Part shown: positions 35,870-45,296 of the stretch, in pieces
Numbering within the stretch: the stretch's first letter is position 1
Layout: the number at the start of each line of letters is the position of its first letter
NCBI RefSeq assembly: GCF_000314995.1
Contig: NZ_BAEO01000067.1
Coordinates: forward strand, 1-64,000
DNA: 64,000 nt
Direction: 5' to 3'
Source of the DNA: Paraglaciecola arctica BSs20135
GTDB taxonomy: Bacteria; Pseudomonadota; Gammaproteobacteria; Enterobacterales; Alteromonadaceae
Position numbers and translations under genes: made by a program
Notes under the pieces: model-generated
Seen by the model: the letters and a program-made list of their open reading frames with translations, nothing else
Database searches by the model: none
Told to the model about the DNA's origin: nothing

Positions 35870-36157
35870 TAAACAATTTCCATTAAAACTATAACCCTAG
35901 TAGTTATCTAACATTATGCCCGTGTCATATAATTCAATAACCTAGATCAACATTACACAGGTATGTTGTTAAGCCATAATGACATATTTAAAACACATAA
36001 AAACAAGCGGCGTTTCGTTGAGGCTGTAATAATACCGACTCAATTCCTCCTCAACTATGATTGTATATTAAGCAGATCCCCTTAAGTAATGTAAAGAAAT
36101 TTATCTCCTACATTGGGCCGCGTCATCGATGTATATATCAGCATCATTACCTAGGCT
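35870..36157. other. Gap between the kinase and PP2C genes
   Basis: A gap of 288 bases between two same-direction genes. I see no hairpin with a T run and no recognised operator. The kinase may have its own promoter here. Confidence 0.5.
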
Positions 36158-37009
36158 TTACCATTGCCAAGCCCCTAGAATTAATAACACAGCCACTAAA
36201 AACATAGATAACAGCATTGACACTGACGATGTAAAAAAAGAAAACTTGGATGTTTTTCCCGAAGGCATTCCATGACGATAAACCATTACTGTTGCGTTAT
36301 CTTGTTGGGGTTTCTGATATGTTGTGACCGCGTCGAGTAATAGTGCAACAGTTTTTTTAGGCTTGTCATTGCCAGCAACCAGACGAATAATATCTTCATC
36401 AGATAAGGTTTCAAGACCATCACTTGCCAACAATAAACAATCCCCTTTGAGCAATTCAAAAGCTGACTCTCGCAAATCGACATGTTTGATTTCATCGCCA
36501 CTCACTGAAGAAAGTAGAGCATGTCGCTTCGGATCATTGGCAGCATCTTGTGCTGTCATTTGCCCCTGTTCCACTAACTTTTTGAACACCCCTGCCAATG
36601 AATGATCGGCATTCAAACGTTGTATTTTATTTTCACGTACCAGCCAAAGAGGTGAATCCCCTACACTCACCCAATAAATTGTATCACCAGACAAATGCAC
36701 TGCCACAAGTGTAGTACCCATACCTTTAAGTTCAGCTGACTGCGATACTTTCTGTTGTATGGCCGAATTTGCCATTGTTAACCCAGTCTCTAGACGTTTA
36801 TAACTAGGCGAGTCTATATGTTGACTAAAGCCCTGTACAAATTCCTCAACAGCGAGAGAACTTGCTTGTTTCCCTGCCACATGCCCTCCCATACCATCAC
36901 ACAGTAAAAGTAATGTTTCATTACCAAACACTTTAATACTAAAAGAATCCTCCTGATAGTTTCGATCGCCTTGGATTTGGTCACCATAAAATGGCGGTTC
37001 ATCGTTCAT
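36158..37009 (-). CDS. PP2C-family protein phosphatase, membrane anchored
   Basis: A 283-residue metal-dependent Ser/Thr phosphatase. Motifs: GDRNYQEDS near the N-terminus, LLLCDGMGGHVAGKQASS, GDSPLW, and ASDGLETLSDEDI. A C-terminal transmembrane helix (about 262-281) anchors it with the catalytic domain in the cytoplasm. It should reverse the neighbouring kinase. The arrangement PP2C then kinase recalls PppA-PpkA pairs of type VI secretion, but no secretion genes are here. Confidence 0.92.
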   Translation of the reverse strand: MNDEPPFYGDQIQGDRNYQEDSFSIKVFGNETLLLLCDGMGGHVAGKQASSLAVEEFVQGFSQHIDSPSYKRLETGLTMANSAIQQKVSQSAELKGMGTTLVAVHLSGDTIYWVSVGDSPLWLVRENKIQRLNADHSLAGVFKKLVEQGQMTAQDAANDPKRHALLSSVSGDEIKHVDLRESAFELLKGDCLLLASDGLETLSDEDIIRLVAGNDKPKKTVALLLDAVTTYQKPQQDNATVMVYRHGMPSGKTSKFSFFTSSVSMLLSMFLVAVLLILGAWQW

Positions 37010-37323
37010 AAAAAGTCCTTACTAAGGGGCATAACCAATATTATTTTATCTATCATTAAAGTAACGGTCAGCCACGATTAATTTTCAACATCAGTTACAC
37101 CAATTTACTAAAGCGACATAATAGTAAAGCTGGATGTTTGAATTCCCCTTCCAACCTAAGGATAAAGATCCTATTTATTGGAGTATTGAATTATCCCAGT
37201 CGTGGTTAACCCATAATAGAAATAAAGAGTTATTTTTATTAATTTATCTGCATTGCAACATTAGGTTATTTTAGCAATACTACATTTCAGTTTTATAGTG
37301 CACTTTAAAGGGATTGATTCAAA
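37010..37323. other. Divergent region between PP2C and the FlgT-like gene
   Basis: An AT-rich stretch that must hold promoters for both directions. I see no clear box for a named regulator. TTGGAGTATTGAA and CATAATAG are AT-rich promoter-like words, but their spacing is poor. Confidence 0.5.
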
Positions 37324-38372
37324 ATGATTTTACGTTTATTGAGTGTTCTGCTAGTAAGTATCTGTTTTTCATTTGCTTGGGCAAAATCTGTAGAAGTCAC
37401 AGGCTATGGATTCATTGAAAATAATAATATCGCAGATGCACGTAATGTTGCCATTGAAGATGCCAAACGAGTGGCGATCGAACAATTATTCGGAACTTAT
37501 ATCAGTGCCAGAACTGAAACCAACAATTTTAAAATTGCCTCTGAAAAAATATATTCCACTGCCAAAGGAAAATTAGATTCCTACGTTATTATTGAAGAAA
37601 GTAAATACGATGATAATACATTTAAAGTCAATATTGCCGCGACTATCGATCAAAAAGCGGTCCGCGCCCATGTGGACAATCAACTAAATAGATACAATTG
37701 GTTAAAAAAACCTCGCATTATATTCAGTTCTTCCCAAGTCAGTGGCCGTGATCGCTCTAATCTACAAAATGCCTTTGATACAGCGCTAAAAAAAGCTCTA
37801 TTACAATCTGGCTTTACTTTACTTAGTAGCGACGTCGAGACACCTATTTATGCAAGTTTCATACTTACATCCAACCTTGAAAGCAGCGTCGTCAGCGATG
37901 AATATCAAGGTATAAAAATAAAAACAACCAACTATTAGCCAATGTCGAATTAGTTAGAAATCAAACCGCCATAGTTGTTTCAACGTCTGTGGAGTCAGCC
38001 CAAAAAGCCGGTGCATATAGTATCAATGCCATGAAAAAATTAGCCTCAGATTTGGCTCAACGTATTGCCAAACGCATTAGCATTGACACAAATGATGCAT
38101 GGTCGGGTAGCCATCAACAACCTGTCATTGTAGGAATTTCAGGAAACAAATTACAAAGTGATAATATTATGGCCTATATGTCAAATTGGCTAGTCGGCAT
38201 TGAAGATTCATCAGTCGAGTTACAAGATCAGCAACAAACAAAATTAGTGATTGAATATCAGGGCTGGCCAGAACAGCTATTCGAACAATTAACCATTATG
38301 TCAAAGCAAAACACAGTGCCGTTTTCAATTGAAAAAATTCACGGTGACAGCATAGTTTTATCGGCAAAATAA
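37324..38372 (+). pseudogene. LPP20/FlgT-like periplasmic protein, split by a frameshift
   Basis: Two adjoining frames form one gene of about 349 codons. The first frame (37324-37938, 204 residues) has a signal peptide (to about 20, cleaved after AWA). It continues with VEVTGYGFIENNNIADARNVAIEDAKRVAIEQLFG, typical of LPP20/FlgT N-terminal domains. It ends at TAG 37936-37938. The second frame is open from 37902 to 38372 and continues the domain (NNQLLANVELVRNQTAIVV, then MKKLASDLAQRIAKRIS). One missing A in the A5 run at 37920-37924 explains the break: an extra A gives IKIKNNQLL. The cause may be a true mutation, a -1 frameshift or a sequencing error. It precedes the CsgG-like gene by 26 bases. 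Confidence 0.75.
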
Positions 38373-38398
38373 ACCACATTATAAAAAGAGGATTTATC

Positions 38399-40393
38399 AT
38401 GAGAAAAGCATTACTCGCATCGGCTGTGGTGATTGGCCTGTCAGGTTGTGGCTCGACGACATCAAATGGAACACAAGAATTTAACACTGCTAACCAACTC
38501 GCAGGATCACAACAATACGATGAAGCTATTTCATACCTTAATCAGGCAATAGCCAAAAATCCCAAGAATAAAACATTCTCCGCTAAATTAGCAGAAATAA
38601 GAGCGCAATATCTGCAAAGCTCAACGACAAAAATAAATGAGTTACTACAAGGTGATTCAAGCCAAAAAAATATCGTTCAGGCCCAGCAAATTGTAGATAG
38701 CCTAGAAAAAAACAAAATCGAATCAGATCAAGTTAATAAGTTAAAACAACAAGTTAGTGTTCGCAACAACGCTTTAAATTTACGTGTTGTCTCTATGTAC
38801 AAAGATGCAAAATACCAAATGGAGCAGAATAACTGGGTTGAAGCTCATGGGCTTCTATCACAAATATCGCAACTGTCTAATAATTATGAAGACGTTAAAA
38901 CCCGTTTAAATACAGTAGAAGCAGAAGCATATAAAAACTATATGAATCAGGCTAATCGGGCAATTTCTCAAGAAGACTTTAAGTCTGCAAAGTCCAATTT
39001 ACAAAACTTACTGCAAATTTCTCCCGACAATTCAGCGGCAAATAATTTACTTCAACGTGTTCTTAAAAATGATAATGCCGCGTATTTTTTAAACAAAGCC
39101 CAAAGCGCCTATGAAAGACAAGAATGGGAGACCGTTATCTCACAGTGTCAGCGACTTACTGAATATCAAAATAACAATCAAAACTGCGCTGACATGCTTG
39201 TCGAAGCTAAAACTAAAGAATCTGAACAACTTTCATCAAAATTAATCGACTCTATTAGTGAAGGTCGTTTTATAGAGGCTGTAAATATTTACAAAAGGTT
39301 GCAATCTCATAACGTCACAAAAGACAATAGATTAGATCAGCTTCGTGACAGTTTGTCACAACAAGCATTTTTCAGTGCTGGCACCTATAAGCAACAGGGT
39401 AATTTCGCAGTTTCATGGCATTTGCTTAAAGCAATAGCATCAATAAATTCAAATTACCCAGAGCTGTTTAATGAGATAAAACAAGTTGAAGATTCAATTT
39501 ACACTCGCTCTAAACGGAAAATTGCGATATTCGACTTTACTAGCCCTATTGATAGCAGTGATTCTGGGGTAATTATTACTCAGAACCTGATTTCTCATAT
39601 GTTCAATAATGCCAGTAATGACATAAGCATAATGGAACGAGCAAATCTGAAAACTATTGTTGAAGAAATGAAATTAGGTCAAATGGGCGTGATATCTGAA
39701 AGCTCAGCCAAAGAAATGGGACGAGTACACGGCATTGATTACGCAATAATGGGCTCGGTATTATTGTACAAAGTGGATGGCAAAACAGAGTCAAGCACCA
39801 AAACCATACGTTACCAGGTAGGTGAAAAAATTGAAGATAACATCGATTACCTAAACTGGAAGGCCGTCAACCCACAACCAAGTCCCGCAGAACTTAAAGC
39901 CGCTCCAAAAGCAAAAATCATGGTGCCAGAATACGGCGTAAGAGAATACAAGGTTACTGATACTAAAAAGGTGGGCTTCTTGCAATTAACCTTCAGAGTT
40001 GTCGATGCACAGACTGGAGAAAACACACTGGTTGACACAATCGAACGTAAACTTGAAGAAAGTGACATTGCAAATGCAGGGGTGAGTGACGCGGGTATTG
40101 AATTTGATCCTATGGAAATATCCACAGATACAGAAATTTTACAGACATTAACAGAACAAATTGTTGCTCATATGGGTGCGGCAGTACTGAAACCTTTAGA
40201 AAAATTAGAAACATCTTTGTTTAATGATGGCAAAGAAAGCGAGCGTCGCATGCAATTTGAGGCTGCAGTTGAGTCTTATACTTATTCGATATTCAACGAA
40301 AAAGTTAAGTCGATCTCATCGTCTGCAGACTCCATCGAAGCGCAAAAACGCATTGATAATATATTGGCACGCTTTAGATTTAATATTAATTAG
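38399..40393 (+). CDS. CsgG-like lipoprotein with TPR-type repeats
   Basis: A 664-residue lipoprotein (lipobox LSGC, Cys about 17). Residues 25-360 are helical repeats resembling TPRs (QQYDEAISYLNQAIAKNPKN). From about 370 a CsgG/FlgT-like domain begins: KRKIAIFDFTSP, then IMERANLKTIVEEMKLGQMGV, VHGIDYAIMGSVLLYKVDG and LTFRVVDAQTGENTLVDTI. CsgG forms the curli pore, but no curli genes are here. The FlgT-like gene next to it suggests an outer-membrane complex. The shared locus with kinase and phosphatase suggests phospho-regulation. Confidence 0.85.
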   Translation: MRKALLASAVVIGLSGCGSTTSNGTQEFNTANQLAGSQQYDEAISYLNQAIAKNPKNKTFSAKLAEIRAQYLQSSTTKINELLQGDSSQKNIVQAQQIVDSLEKNKIESDQVNKLKQQVSVRNNALNLRVVSMYKDAKYQMEQNNWVEAHGLLSQISQLSNNYEDVKTRLNTVEAEAYKNYMNQANRAISQEDFKSAKSNLQNLLQISPDNSAANNLLQRVLKNDNAAYFLNKAQSAYERQEWETVISQCQRLTEYQNNNQNCADMLVEAKTKESEQLSSKLIDSISEGRFIEAVNIYKRLQSHNVTKDNRLDQLRDSLSQQAFFSAGTYKQQGNFAVSWHLLKAIASINSNYPELFNEIKQVEDSIYTRSKRKIAIFDFTSPIDSSDSGVIITQNLISHMFNNASNDISIMERANLKTIVEEMKLGQMGVISESSAKEMGRVHGIDYAIMGSVLLYKVDGKTESSTKTIRYQVGEKIEDNIDYLNWKAVNPQPSPAELKAAPKAKIMVPEYGVREYKVTDTKKVGFLQLTFRVVDAQTGENTLVDTIERKLEESDIANAGVSDAGIEFDPMEISTDTEILQTLTEQIVAHMGAAVLKPLEKLETSLFNDGKESERRMQFEAAVESYTYSIFNEKVKSISSSADSIEAQKRIDNILARFRFNIN

Positions 40394-40478
40394 TGTTGCG
40401 AAGTATCAAAAAATGCTCAGGTTTTAGTAACAATAATATTGAATCTGATTATGGTAGAGATAACGTTAGGAATACTCC

Positions 40479-40817
40479 ATGAAATTGATAGTAGGAATTA
40501 TTGCAGGGCTTGTAGTATTTAATAGCGCTGCAAATCAGAGTACTAACTCCGCTGGATCACTTAATAGTACAGAGTTAGTTAAAATCAAAAAGCATTATGA
40601 ACAGTGCGTCTTTGAGAAAGGTAAGTTAATTTTGAAAAAGTCCAACTTACGTGATGCGATGGATTTTGCTCCTTTAGCCTGTAAGAAAGATTTACTACAA
40701 GCAAAAAAATACTTCTTAGATCGTTCAATGAAGATTGAAGTTATTGAACAATTGGTAGATTCGATAGAAGAAGGTATTAAAATTGATCTTGCTAATGAAC
40801 TCATAAAAACATTTTAA
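40479..40817 (+). CDS. Small secreted hypothetical protein
   Basis: A 112-residue protein with a signal peptide (cleavage about residue 18-20). The mature part has two Cys (YEQCVF and PLACKKD) about 24 residues apart and is basic and helical. I do not recognise it. It lies 85 bases after the CsgG-like gene in the same direction and may belong to that module. Confidence 0.6.
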   Translation: MKLIVGIIAGLVVFNSAANQSTNSAGSLNSTELVKIKKHYEQCVFEKGKLILKKSNLRDAMDFAPLACKKDLLQAKKYFLDRSMKIEVIEQLVDSIEEGIKIDLANELIKTF

Positions 40818-40845
40818 CTGTGTAGTAACCACATAAAGGATAATT

Positions 40846-40890
40846 GAAGCAGTTAAATGTAACTTTCAAACGGTTAAATTTAATTGCTTC
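40846..40890 (+). terminator. Hairpin after the small secreted protein gene
   Basis: GAAGCAGTTAAAT (40846-40858) pairs with ATTTAATTGCTTC (40878-40890), one mismatch. No T run is present, so its role as a terminator is uncertain. Confidence 0.45.
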
Positions 40891-41081
40891 AAAGCCCCCT
40901 TTCATTATCCGCAAATGCAAAGGTTATGTTCACTCGAGAATAAGTCTATATATGGCGCTAAGTTAAATACCAAGTTACATAACTTACCAATGCCACAATA
41001 GTTGCTCCATTCAAACTGTTGATCGCGCAGACCAAAACATTTTCCATGCAGCAAATACAACCAATCATGACCTAAACTAAA

Positions 41082-41100
41082 TAACCTGAACTCTGGATAA
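41082..41100. repeat. TAACCTGAA-type short repeat
   Basis: TAACCTGAACTCTGGATAA, one base different from the copy at 18067. It lies about 30 bases before the FNR box. Confidence 0.75.
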
Positions 41101-41130
41101 GCCATACCATTCAGCACCACTATTACTTAT

Positions 41131-41144
41131 TTGATCGAGGTCAA
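41131..41144. promoter_or_regulatory. FNR-type box upstream of the D-lactate dehydrogenase-like gene
   Basis: TTGATCGAGGTCAA has nine of ten consensus positions and lies 59 bases before the start codon. Confidence 0.7.
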
Positions 41145-41203
41145 TGTGCAAGTTAAGGTAAATTTTATAATACCATTCAGCCAACAGAATATGAGGTTTC
41201 CGC

Positions 41204-42193
41204 GTGAAAATAGCGTTTTTTAACACCAAACAATATGATCAAGAGTACTTTGATCGTGCCAATCAAAATGCTGCACAGCAGATCCGTTATTTTTCGTCGC
41301 ACTTAAATCTAGAATCTACTTCGCTTATTACTGATGAAAAAGTGGTGTGCGCATTTATTAACGATAATTTAAATGCTGAGGTGTTGCATAAACTAAAAAG
41401 CAAAGGTATTGAACTCATTGCACTACGCTCAGCTGGGTTTAATCATGTCGATGTTGCTTGTGCAAAACAACTTTCACTGCCTGTAGTGCGTGTTCCTGCA
41501 TACTCTCCATTTGCTGTTGCAGAACATGCGGTGGGATTGTTGTTGTGTTTAAATCGAGGTATACATCGCGCCCATAATCGCATTCGTGAAGGCGATTTTT
41601 CGCTTCGAAACTTAATGGGTTTTGACATACATGGTAAAACAGTTGGGATAATCGGCACCGGTAAAATTGGCCAAGCGTTTGCCAACATCATGCTAGGCTT
41701 TGGTTGCAAGGTTATTGCTTACGATGTGGTTCACAATGAGCAGTGTATTAAGTCAGGGGTAACTTATGTATCACTCGACAACTTGCTAAGTCATGCAGAT
41801 GTCATTTCGCTACATTGCCCGCTCACGCCCGAGACCTATCATTTGATAAACCAAGAAGCCTTGGCAAAAATGCGCGACGGCGTCACTATTATAAATACCA
41901 GCAGAGGTAAACTAGTAGATACCAAAGCCATAATAAATTCACTTAAAAATGGCAAGGTAGGTTTATTAGGACTAGATGTCTACGAAGAAGAAGAAGCCTT
42001 ATTTTTTGAAGACTTTTCCAAAAAAGGAATACAAGACGACGTTTTAGCGAGGTTAACTACCTTCCCTAATGTCATTATAACCAGCCATCAAGGTTTCTTC
42101 ACGCAAGAAGCCATGCTTAATATTGCACAAACAACGCTGTCGAATATCAGTCAATTCGAACAAAATGGTAGCATTCAAAATGGTGTTATCTAA
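41204..42193 (+). CDS. ldhA: D-lactate dehydrogenase-like 2-hydroxyacid dehydrogenase
   Basis: A 329-residue NAD-dependent enzyme of the size of E. coli LdhA (329). Seen: ALRSAGFNHVD, the Rossmann motif GIIGTGKIGQAFANIM, NTSRGKLVDT with the catalytic-type Arg, and NVIITSHQGFFTQEAM with the His. It reduces pyruvate to D-lactate during fermentation. The start is GTG. The FNR-type box upstream fits oxygen-limited induction. The AhpD-like gene follows after its own FNR box. Confidence 0.88.
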   Translation: MKIAFFNTKQYDQEYFDRANQNAAQQIRYFSSHLNLESTSLITDEKVVCAFINDNLNAEVLHKLKSKGIELIALRSAGFNHVDVACAKQLSLPVVRVPAYSPFAVAEHAVGLLLCLNRGIHRAHNRIREGDFSLRNLMGFDIHGKTVGIIGTGKIGQAFANIMLGFGCKVIAYDVVHNEQCIKSGVTYVSLDNLLSHADVISLHCPLTPETYHLINQEALAKMRDGVTIINTSRGKLVDTKAIINSLKNGKVGLLGLDVYEEEEALFFEDFSKKGIQDDVLARLTTFPNVIITSHQGFFTQEAMLNIAQTTLSNISQFEQNGSIQNGVI

Positions 42194-42204
42194 AACCAGA
42201 GATT

Positions 42205-42218
42205 TTGATCACCATCAA
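42205..42218. promoter_or_regulatory. FNR box upstream of the AhpD-like gene
   Basis: TTGATCACCATCAA is an exact TTGAT-N4-ATCAA, 53 bases before the start codon at 42272. Confidence 0.88.
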
Positions 42219-42271
42219 TATAAACCTATAGCTAGCAAGCATACTTAACTTCAATTTTTTTGGAGACAACT

Positions 42272-42634
42272 ATGCCAACTACTAGACACGTTAAACAATA
42301 TGACCACCTAAAAGTGCTTAGTGCGAAACTGATTTCAGAAATACCAGAGGTTATGGCTGGCTTTGGTGAATTACATTCTTGCGCTGTTGCTGCAGGTGCT
42401 CTAGATACAAAATCAAAAGAATTAATAGCATTAGGCATAGCAATTTCGGTACATTGCGATGGGTGTATTGGTTTTCACGTACATGATGCTTTAAATGCAG
42501 GTGCCAGCAGAGAGGAAATATTGGAAGCTATTGGTGTCGCCATTTTGATGGGTGGAAGTCCGTCCATGGTCTATGGTTGTGAAGCTATGGAAGCCCTTAA
42601 TGAATTCGAGAAAGAACAAAATCCGCCTATTTAG
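42272..42634 (+). CDS. AhpD-like/carboxymuconolactone decarboxylase-family protein
   Basis: A 120-residue protein with the AhpD core: GALDTKSKELIALGIAISVHCDGCIGFHVHDALNAGAS, which includes the redox CxxC (CDGC) and the following His. Members act as alkylhydroperoxidases or decarboxylases. I start at the ATG at 42272, since GGAGA (42262-42266) lies six bases upstream; the TTG at 42260 is not needed. The FNR box implies a role at low oxygen. Confidence 0.88.
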   Translation: MPTTRHVKQYDHLKVLSAKLISEIPEVMAGFGELHSCAVAAGALDTKSKELIALGIAISVHCDGCIGFHVHDALNAGASREEILEAIGVAILMGGSPSMVYGCEAMEALNEFEKEQNPPI

Positions 42635-42651
42635 CTCCTTACCCAAAATAT

Positions 42652-43422
42652 CTAGGCAACCCTCGTTTGTATGTTGTTGGTTTGACGAATTTTTGCTGCG
42701 GGCAAAATATGGAGTTCACGTTCATGTAATAGGCTATGGTTTAGTTTTTCAAAGTCCACAATGCTGACACGGCGTTTTTCCACCTCAATAATTTGTTCAT
42801 TTTGTAACTGCGTGAGCAAGCGACTCACAGTTTCAATCGCCATGCCTAAATAATTGGCAATATCCACACGGGTCATACTCAAATCAAATACATTGCCAGA
42901 CAATCCTCTTTGTTCAAATTGAGAGGACAAGTCCAATATAAATGAACCTAGTCTCTGAGATGAGTTCATGTGGTTTAATCTAAGTAAAAACTTATCTTCA
43001 TCATTTAAAGCATGACTCATTCCCTGCAACATGTTGTGCCTAATGCTTGCTGAATTTGCCATAGCCCTATCCAATTCTCCTAAACCAATACGGCAGACAC
43101 TACTGGTTTCCAAAAACTTAATCGATTGAGCATGAGATCCATTGTCAAAACCATCCAAGCCAATTAAATCACCGGGATAGTGAAAGCGGCTAATTTGCTC
43201 TTGGCCAGTATTTGCCAAAACCGAAGATTTCGCTGAGCCACTACGCAAAATAAAAATAGCATCAAAGGTCTGTCCTGATGCAAATAACACATTCGATTTT
43301 TGATAAACTTTATGTGATCTTACTTTTGGCTCTACTTTACTTATATTATCTTGACTAAAGCACATGCCAGACATTGCACAGTGTTGGCAAAGTGACGGCG
43401 GCGGTGTTGTATTTATAGACAT
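42652..43422 (-). CDS. fnr: FNR-type oxygen-sensing transcription regulator
   Basis: A 256-residue CRP/FNR protein. Cys12, Cys15, Cys21 and Cys110 match the four [4Fe-4S] ligands of E. coli FNR in spacing. The effector domain spans about 30-150. The helix-turn-helix (RVDIANYLGMAIETVSRLLTQLQ) has the E-x-x-S-R pattern that reads TTGAT. In air the cluster is lost and DNA binding stops. A perfect FNR box upstream (43461) suggests autoregulation. Convergent with the AhpD-like gene, 17 bases between the stops. Confidence 0.95.
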   Translation of the reverse strand: MSINTTPPPSLCQHCAMSGMCFSQDNISKVEPKVRSHKVYQKSNVLFASGQTFDAIFILRSGSAKSSVLANTGQEQISRFHYPGDLIGLDGFDNGSHAQSIKFLETSSVCRIGLGELDRAMANSASIRHNMLQGMSHALNDEDKFLLRLNHMNSSQRLGSFILDLSSQFEQRGLSGNVFDLSMTRVDIANYLGMAIETVSRLLTQLQNEQIIEVEKRRVSIVDFEKLNHSLLHERELHILPAAKIRQTNNIQTRVA

Positions 43423-43460
43423 TTTACAATTCTCATAGATAGGTCAAAAGCAAACTGCCA

Positions 43461-43474
43461 TTGATATAGATCAA
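43461..43474. promoter_or_regulatory. FNR box upstream of fnr
   Basis: TTGATATAGATCAA matches the consensus exactly, 38 bases before the fnr start. It lies where autorepression would be expected. Confidence 0.88.
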
Positions 43475-43543
43475 GAATAAATATTAGCTGCGAGCTCGGG
43501 TATTCGTTATTTTGCGTAATTTATTTCGGAAAATACTTAGATC

Positions 43544-43560
43544 AAGCCCCAAAAGGGCTT
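43544..43560 (-). terminator. Hairpin after glgC
   Basis: AAGCCCC and GGGCTT (six of seven pairs) enclose AAAA. It lies just after the glgC stop in the minus direction. The T content downstream is low. Confidence 0.55.
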
Positions 43561-43566
43561 TCTTAG

Positions 43567-44838
43567 TTATTTATAATCAACCGAGCTAAGCATGTCTTTG
43601 GTCACTAATACTATGCCATTTTGGCTAATGCGAAATCCGCGCGCAATATCATCTGCCTTATTAATACCGATGTTCATTCCTGCAGGTATCTGGCAGCCTG
43701 CGTCAATAATGGCGCGCTTAATATTAACGTTCTTAGCAATATTCACTTGGGGTAGGACCACTGATTGTTCAATTGAACTATAGGAGTGCACATGCACATC
43801 AGAGAACAACAGAGATTGACTAATTTTAGCACCAGAAATAATACATCCACCTGACACAGTTGAGTCTACGGCATAGCCGCGACGGCCGTCATCGTCATTA
43901 AATATAAATTTAGCAGGAGGGGATTGTTTCTGATGTGTCCAGATTGGCCAATCTTGGTCATAGATATTTAATTCTGGCGTGACAGCAACAAGATCCATGT
44001 TAGCCTGCCAAAATGCATCTAAGGTTCCCACATCACGCCAATACGGAGCAGCATTTCCATCAACAGAAAGGAATCTAAATGCTAACACTTGATTATTATC
44101 AATCACCGCAGGAATAATATCTCTGCCAAAATCATGTTGCGAGTCCGGATTTTTAGCATCAGCTAACAGTTGCTGGATTAGAAACTCAGTATTGAAAACG
44201 TAGTTGCCCATGGAGGCCAAGGTGTATTCAGGTTTATCTTTGAGCGGACAAGGATTATCTGGTTTTTCGTGGAAATTGGTGATCCTGTTATGTTTATCAA
44301 CGCACATAACACCGAAGGATCCTGCCGCTTCTCGAACCGGCATTTCGATGCAAGATATCGTCATGTCAGCACCACTTTCCACATGTTGGACTAACATGTC
44401 CCCATAATCCATTTTGTAAATATGATCACCAGCTAGCACAACAACATATTTAGGTGAATGTTCCCGAATAAACTCAATATTTTGATATAGCGCATCGGCT
44501 GTACCTTCATACCAACTAGGAGAATATTGCTGGGACGCAGGTAATAACTCTACGTACTCACCTAAATCTCGGTTTAAATGTCCCCATCCTCGTGATAGAT
44601 GGCGAATTAGTGAATAGGCTTTATATTGGGTCATGACACCAATTTGCCTTATTCCTGAGTTAATACAATTCGACAAAGGAAAATCTATCACCCTAAATTT
44701 TCCGCCAAAATGAATAGCAGGTTTAGCCTGGTACTGAGTTAATTCACACAATCGACTACCTTTACCTCCAGCAAGGATAAGCGCTAAAGTATCTCGTGTG
44801 ATTTGACTCACGTAACGTGAATTGGAATGGATCATCAT
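43567..44838 (-). CDS. glgC: Glucose-1-phosphate adenylyltransferase
   Basis: Makes ADP-glucose for glycogen synthesis. A 423-residue protein with [12 protein letters not shown] (nucleotide loop), [11 protein letters not shown], the [12 protein letters not shown] segment, [11 protein letters not shown] and the left-handed beta-helix C-terminus ([23 protein letters not shown]). All are typical of bacterial GlgC. No other glg gene is in the window. It lies 35 bases after the Usp gene, in the same direction and under the same FNR box. Confidence 0.96.
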   Translation of the reverse strand: MMIHSNSRYVSQITRDTLALILAGGKGSRLCELTQYQAKPAIHFGGKFRVIDFPLSNCINSGIRQIGVMTQYKAYSLIRHLSRGWGHLNRDLGEYVELLPASQQYSPSWYEGTADALYQNIEFIREHSPKYVVVLAGDHIYKMDYGDMLVQHVESGADMTISCIEMPVREAAGSFGVMCVDKHNRITNFHEKPDNPCPLKDKPEYTLASMGNYVFNTEFLIQQLLADAKNPDSQHDFGRDIIPAVIDNNQVLAFRFLSVDGNAAPYWRDVGTLDAFWQANMDLVAVTPELNIYDQDWPIWTHQKQSPPAKFIFNDDDGRRGYAVDSTVSGGCIISGAKISQSLLFSDVHVHSYSSIEQSVVLPQVNIAKNVNIKRAIIDAGCQIPAGMNIGINKADDIARGFRISQNGIVLVTKDMLSSVDYK

Positions 44839-44873
44839 GACTACCTGTTGTTAGGATAATTGCAAAATTCACC

Positions 44874-45296
44874 TTAAATTTTAATTGCCAGAACATCACA
44901 CTTAACACCATGTAATACACCATTGGCGGTGGAGCCTAGCAACAACTTCAAACCACTTTGACCATGGGTACCTATAACAATTAGATCTGCTTTTATACTT
45001 TCAGACAAACTATGAATTTCATCAACCGCGGGACCAATAGGCGCATAAACTTGATTGTCTGGAATATCATATTTTTCGGCTAATTCTAATAACGTTGCTT
45101 TAGCGTTTTTTTGACTGTCATTAACAAAATCTGTGCCTACCCCTACCCCGTAAGACTCAAAATATACATGAGGAAACGTGACATAAACAAGACTAAGTTG
45201 CGCTGGCTTTTGCGCAAGACTTAAGGCACGTTTTAAGACTTTTTTGTAATCAGAAAAAATATCTAATGGGACCAAAATTTTTTGATAGTTTTGCAT
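44874..45296 (-). CDS. Universal stress protein (single domain)
   Basis: A 140-residue Usp of the UspF/G type. The fold starts with KILVPLDIFSDYK and ends with the nucleotide motif IGTHGQSGLKLLLGSTANGVLH. It is the first gene of the usp-glgC pair. A perfect FNR box (45361) lies 64 bases upstream. Confidence 0.92.
   Translation of the reverse strand: MQNYQKILVPLDIFSDYKKVLKRALSLAQKPAQLSLVYVTFPHVYFESYGVGVGTDFVNDSQKNAKATLLELAEKYDIPDNQVYAPIGPAVDEIHSLSESIKADLIVIGTHGQSGLKLLLGSTANGVLHGVKCDVLAIKI

Larger units (their letters stand above)
40818..41203. other. Intergenic region before the D-lactate dehydrogenase-like gene
   Basis: Contains a long hairpin (40846-40890), a TAACCTGAA-type repeat and an FNR box near the next gene. 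I see no gene in it. Confidence 0.6.

Noticed and set aside
35930-35960. AACCTAGATCAA as an FNR box before the kinase gene.
   Set aside because: Only one half-site matches the consensus.
33563-37009. Kinase and PP2C as a PpkA/PppA pair of a type VI secretion system.
   Set aside because: No tss, hcp or vgrG gene is in the window.
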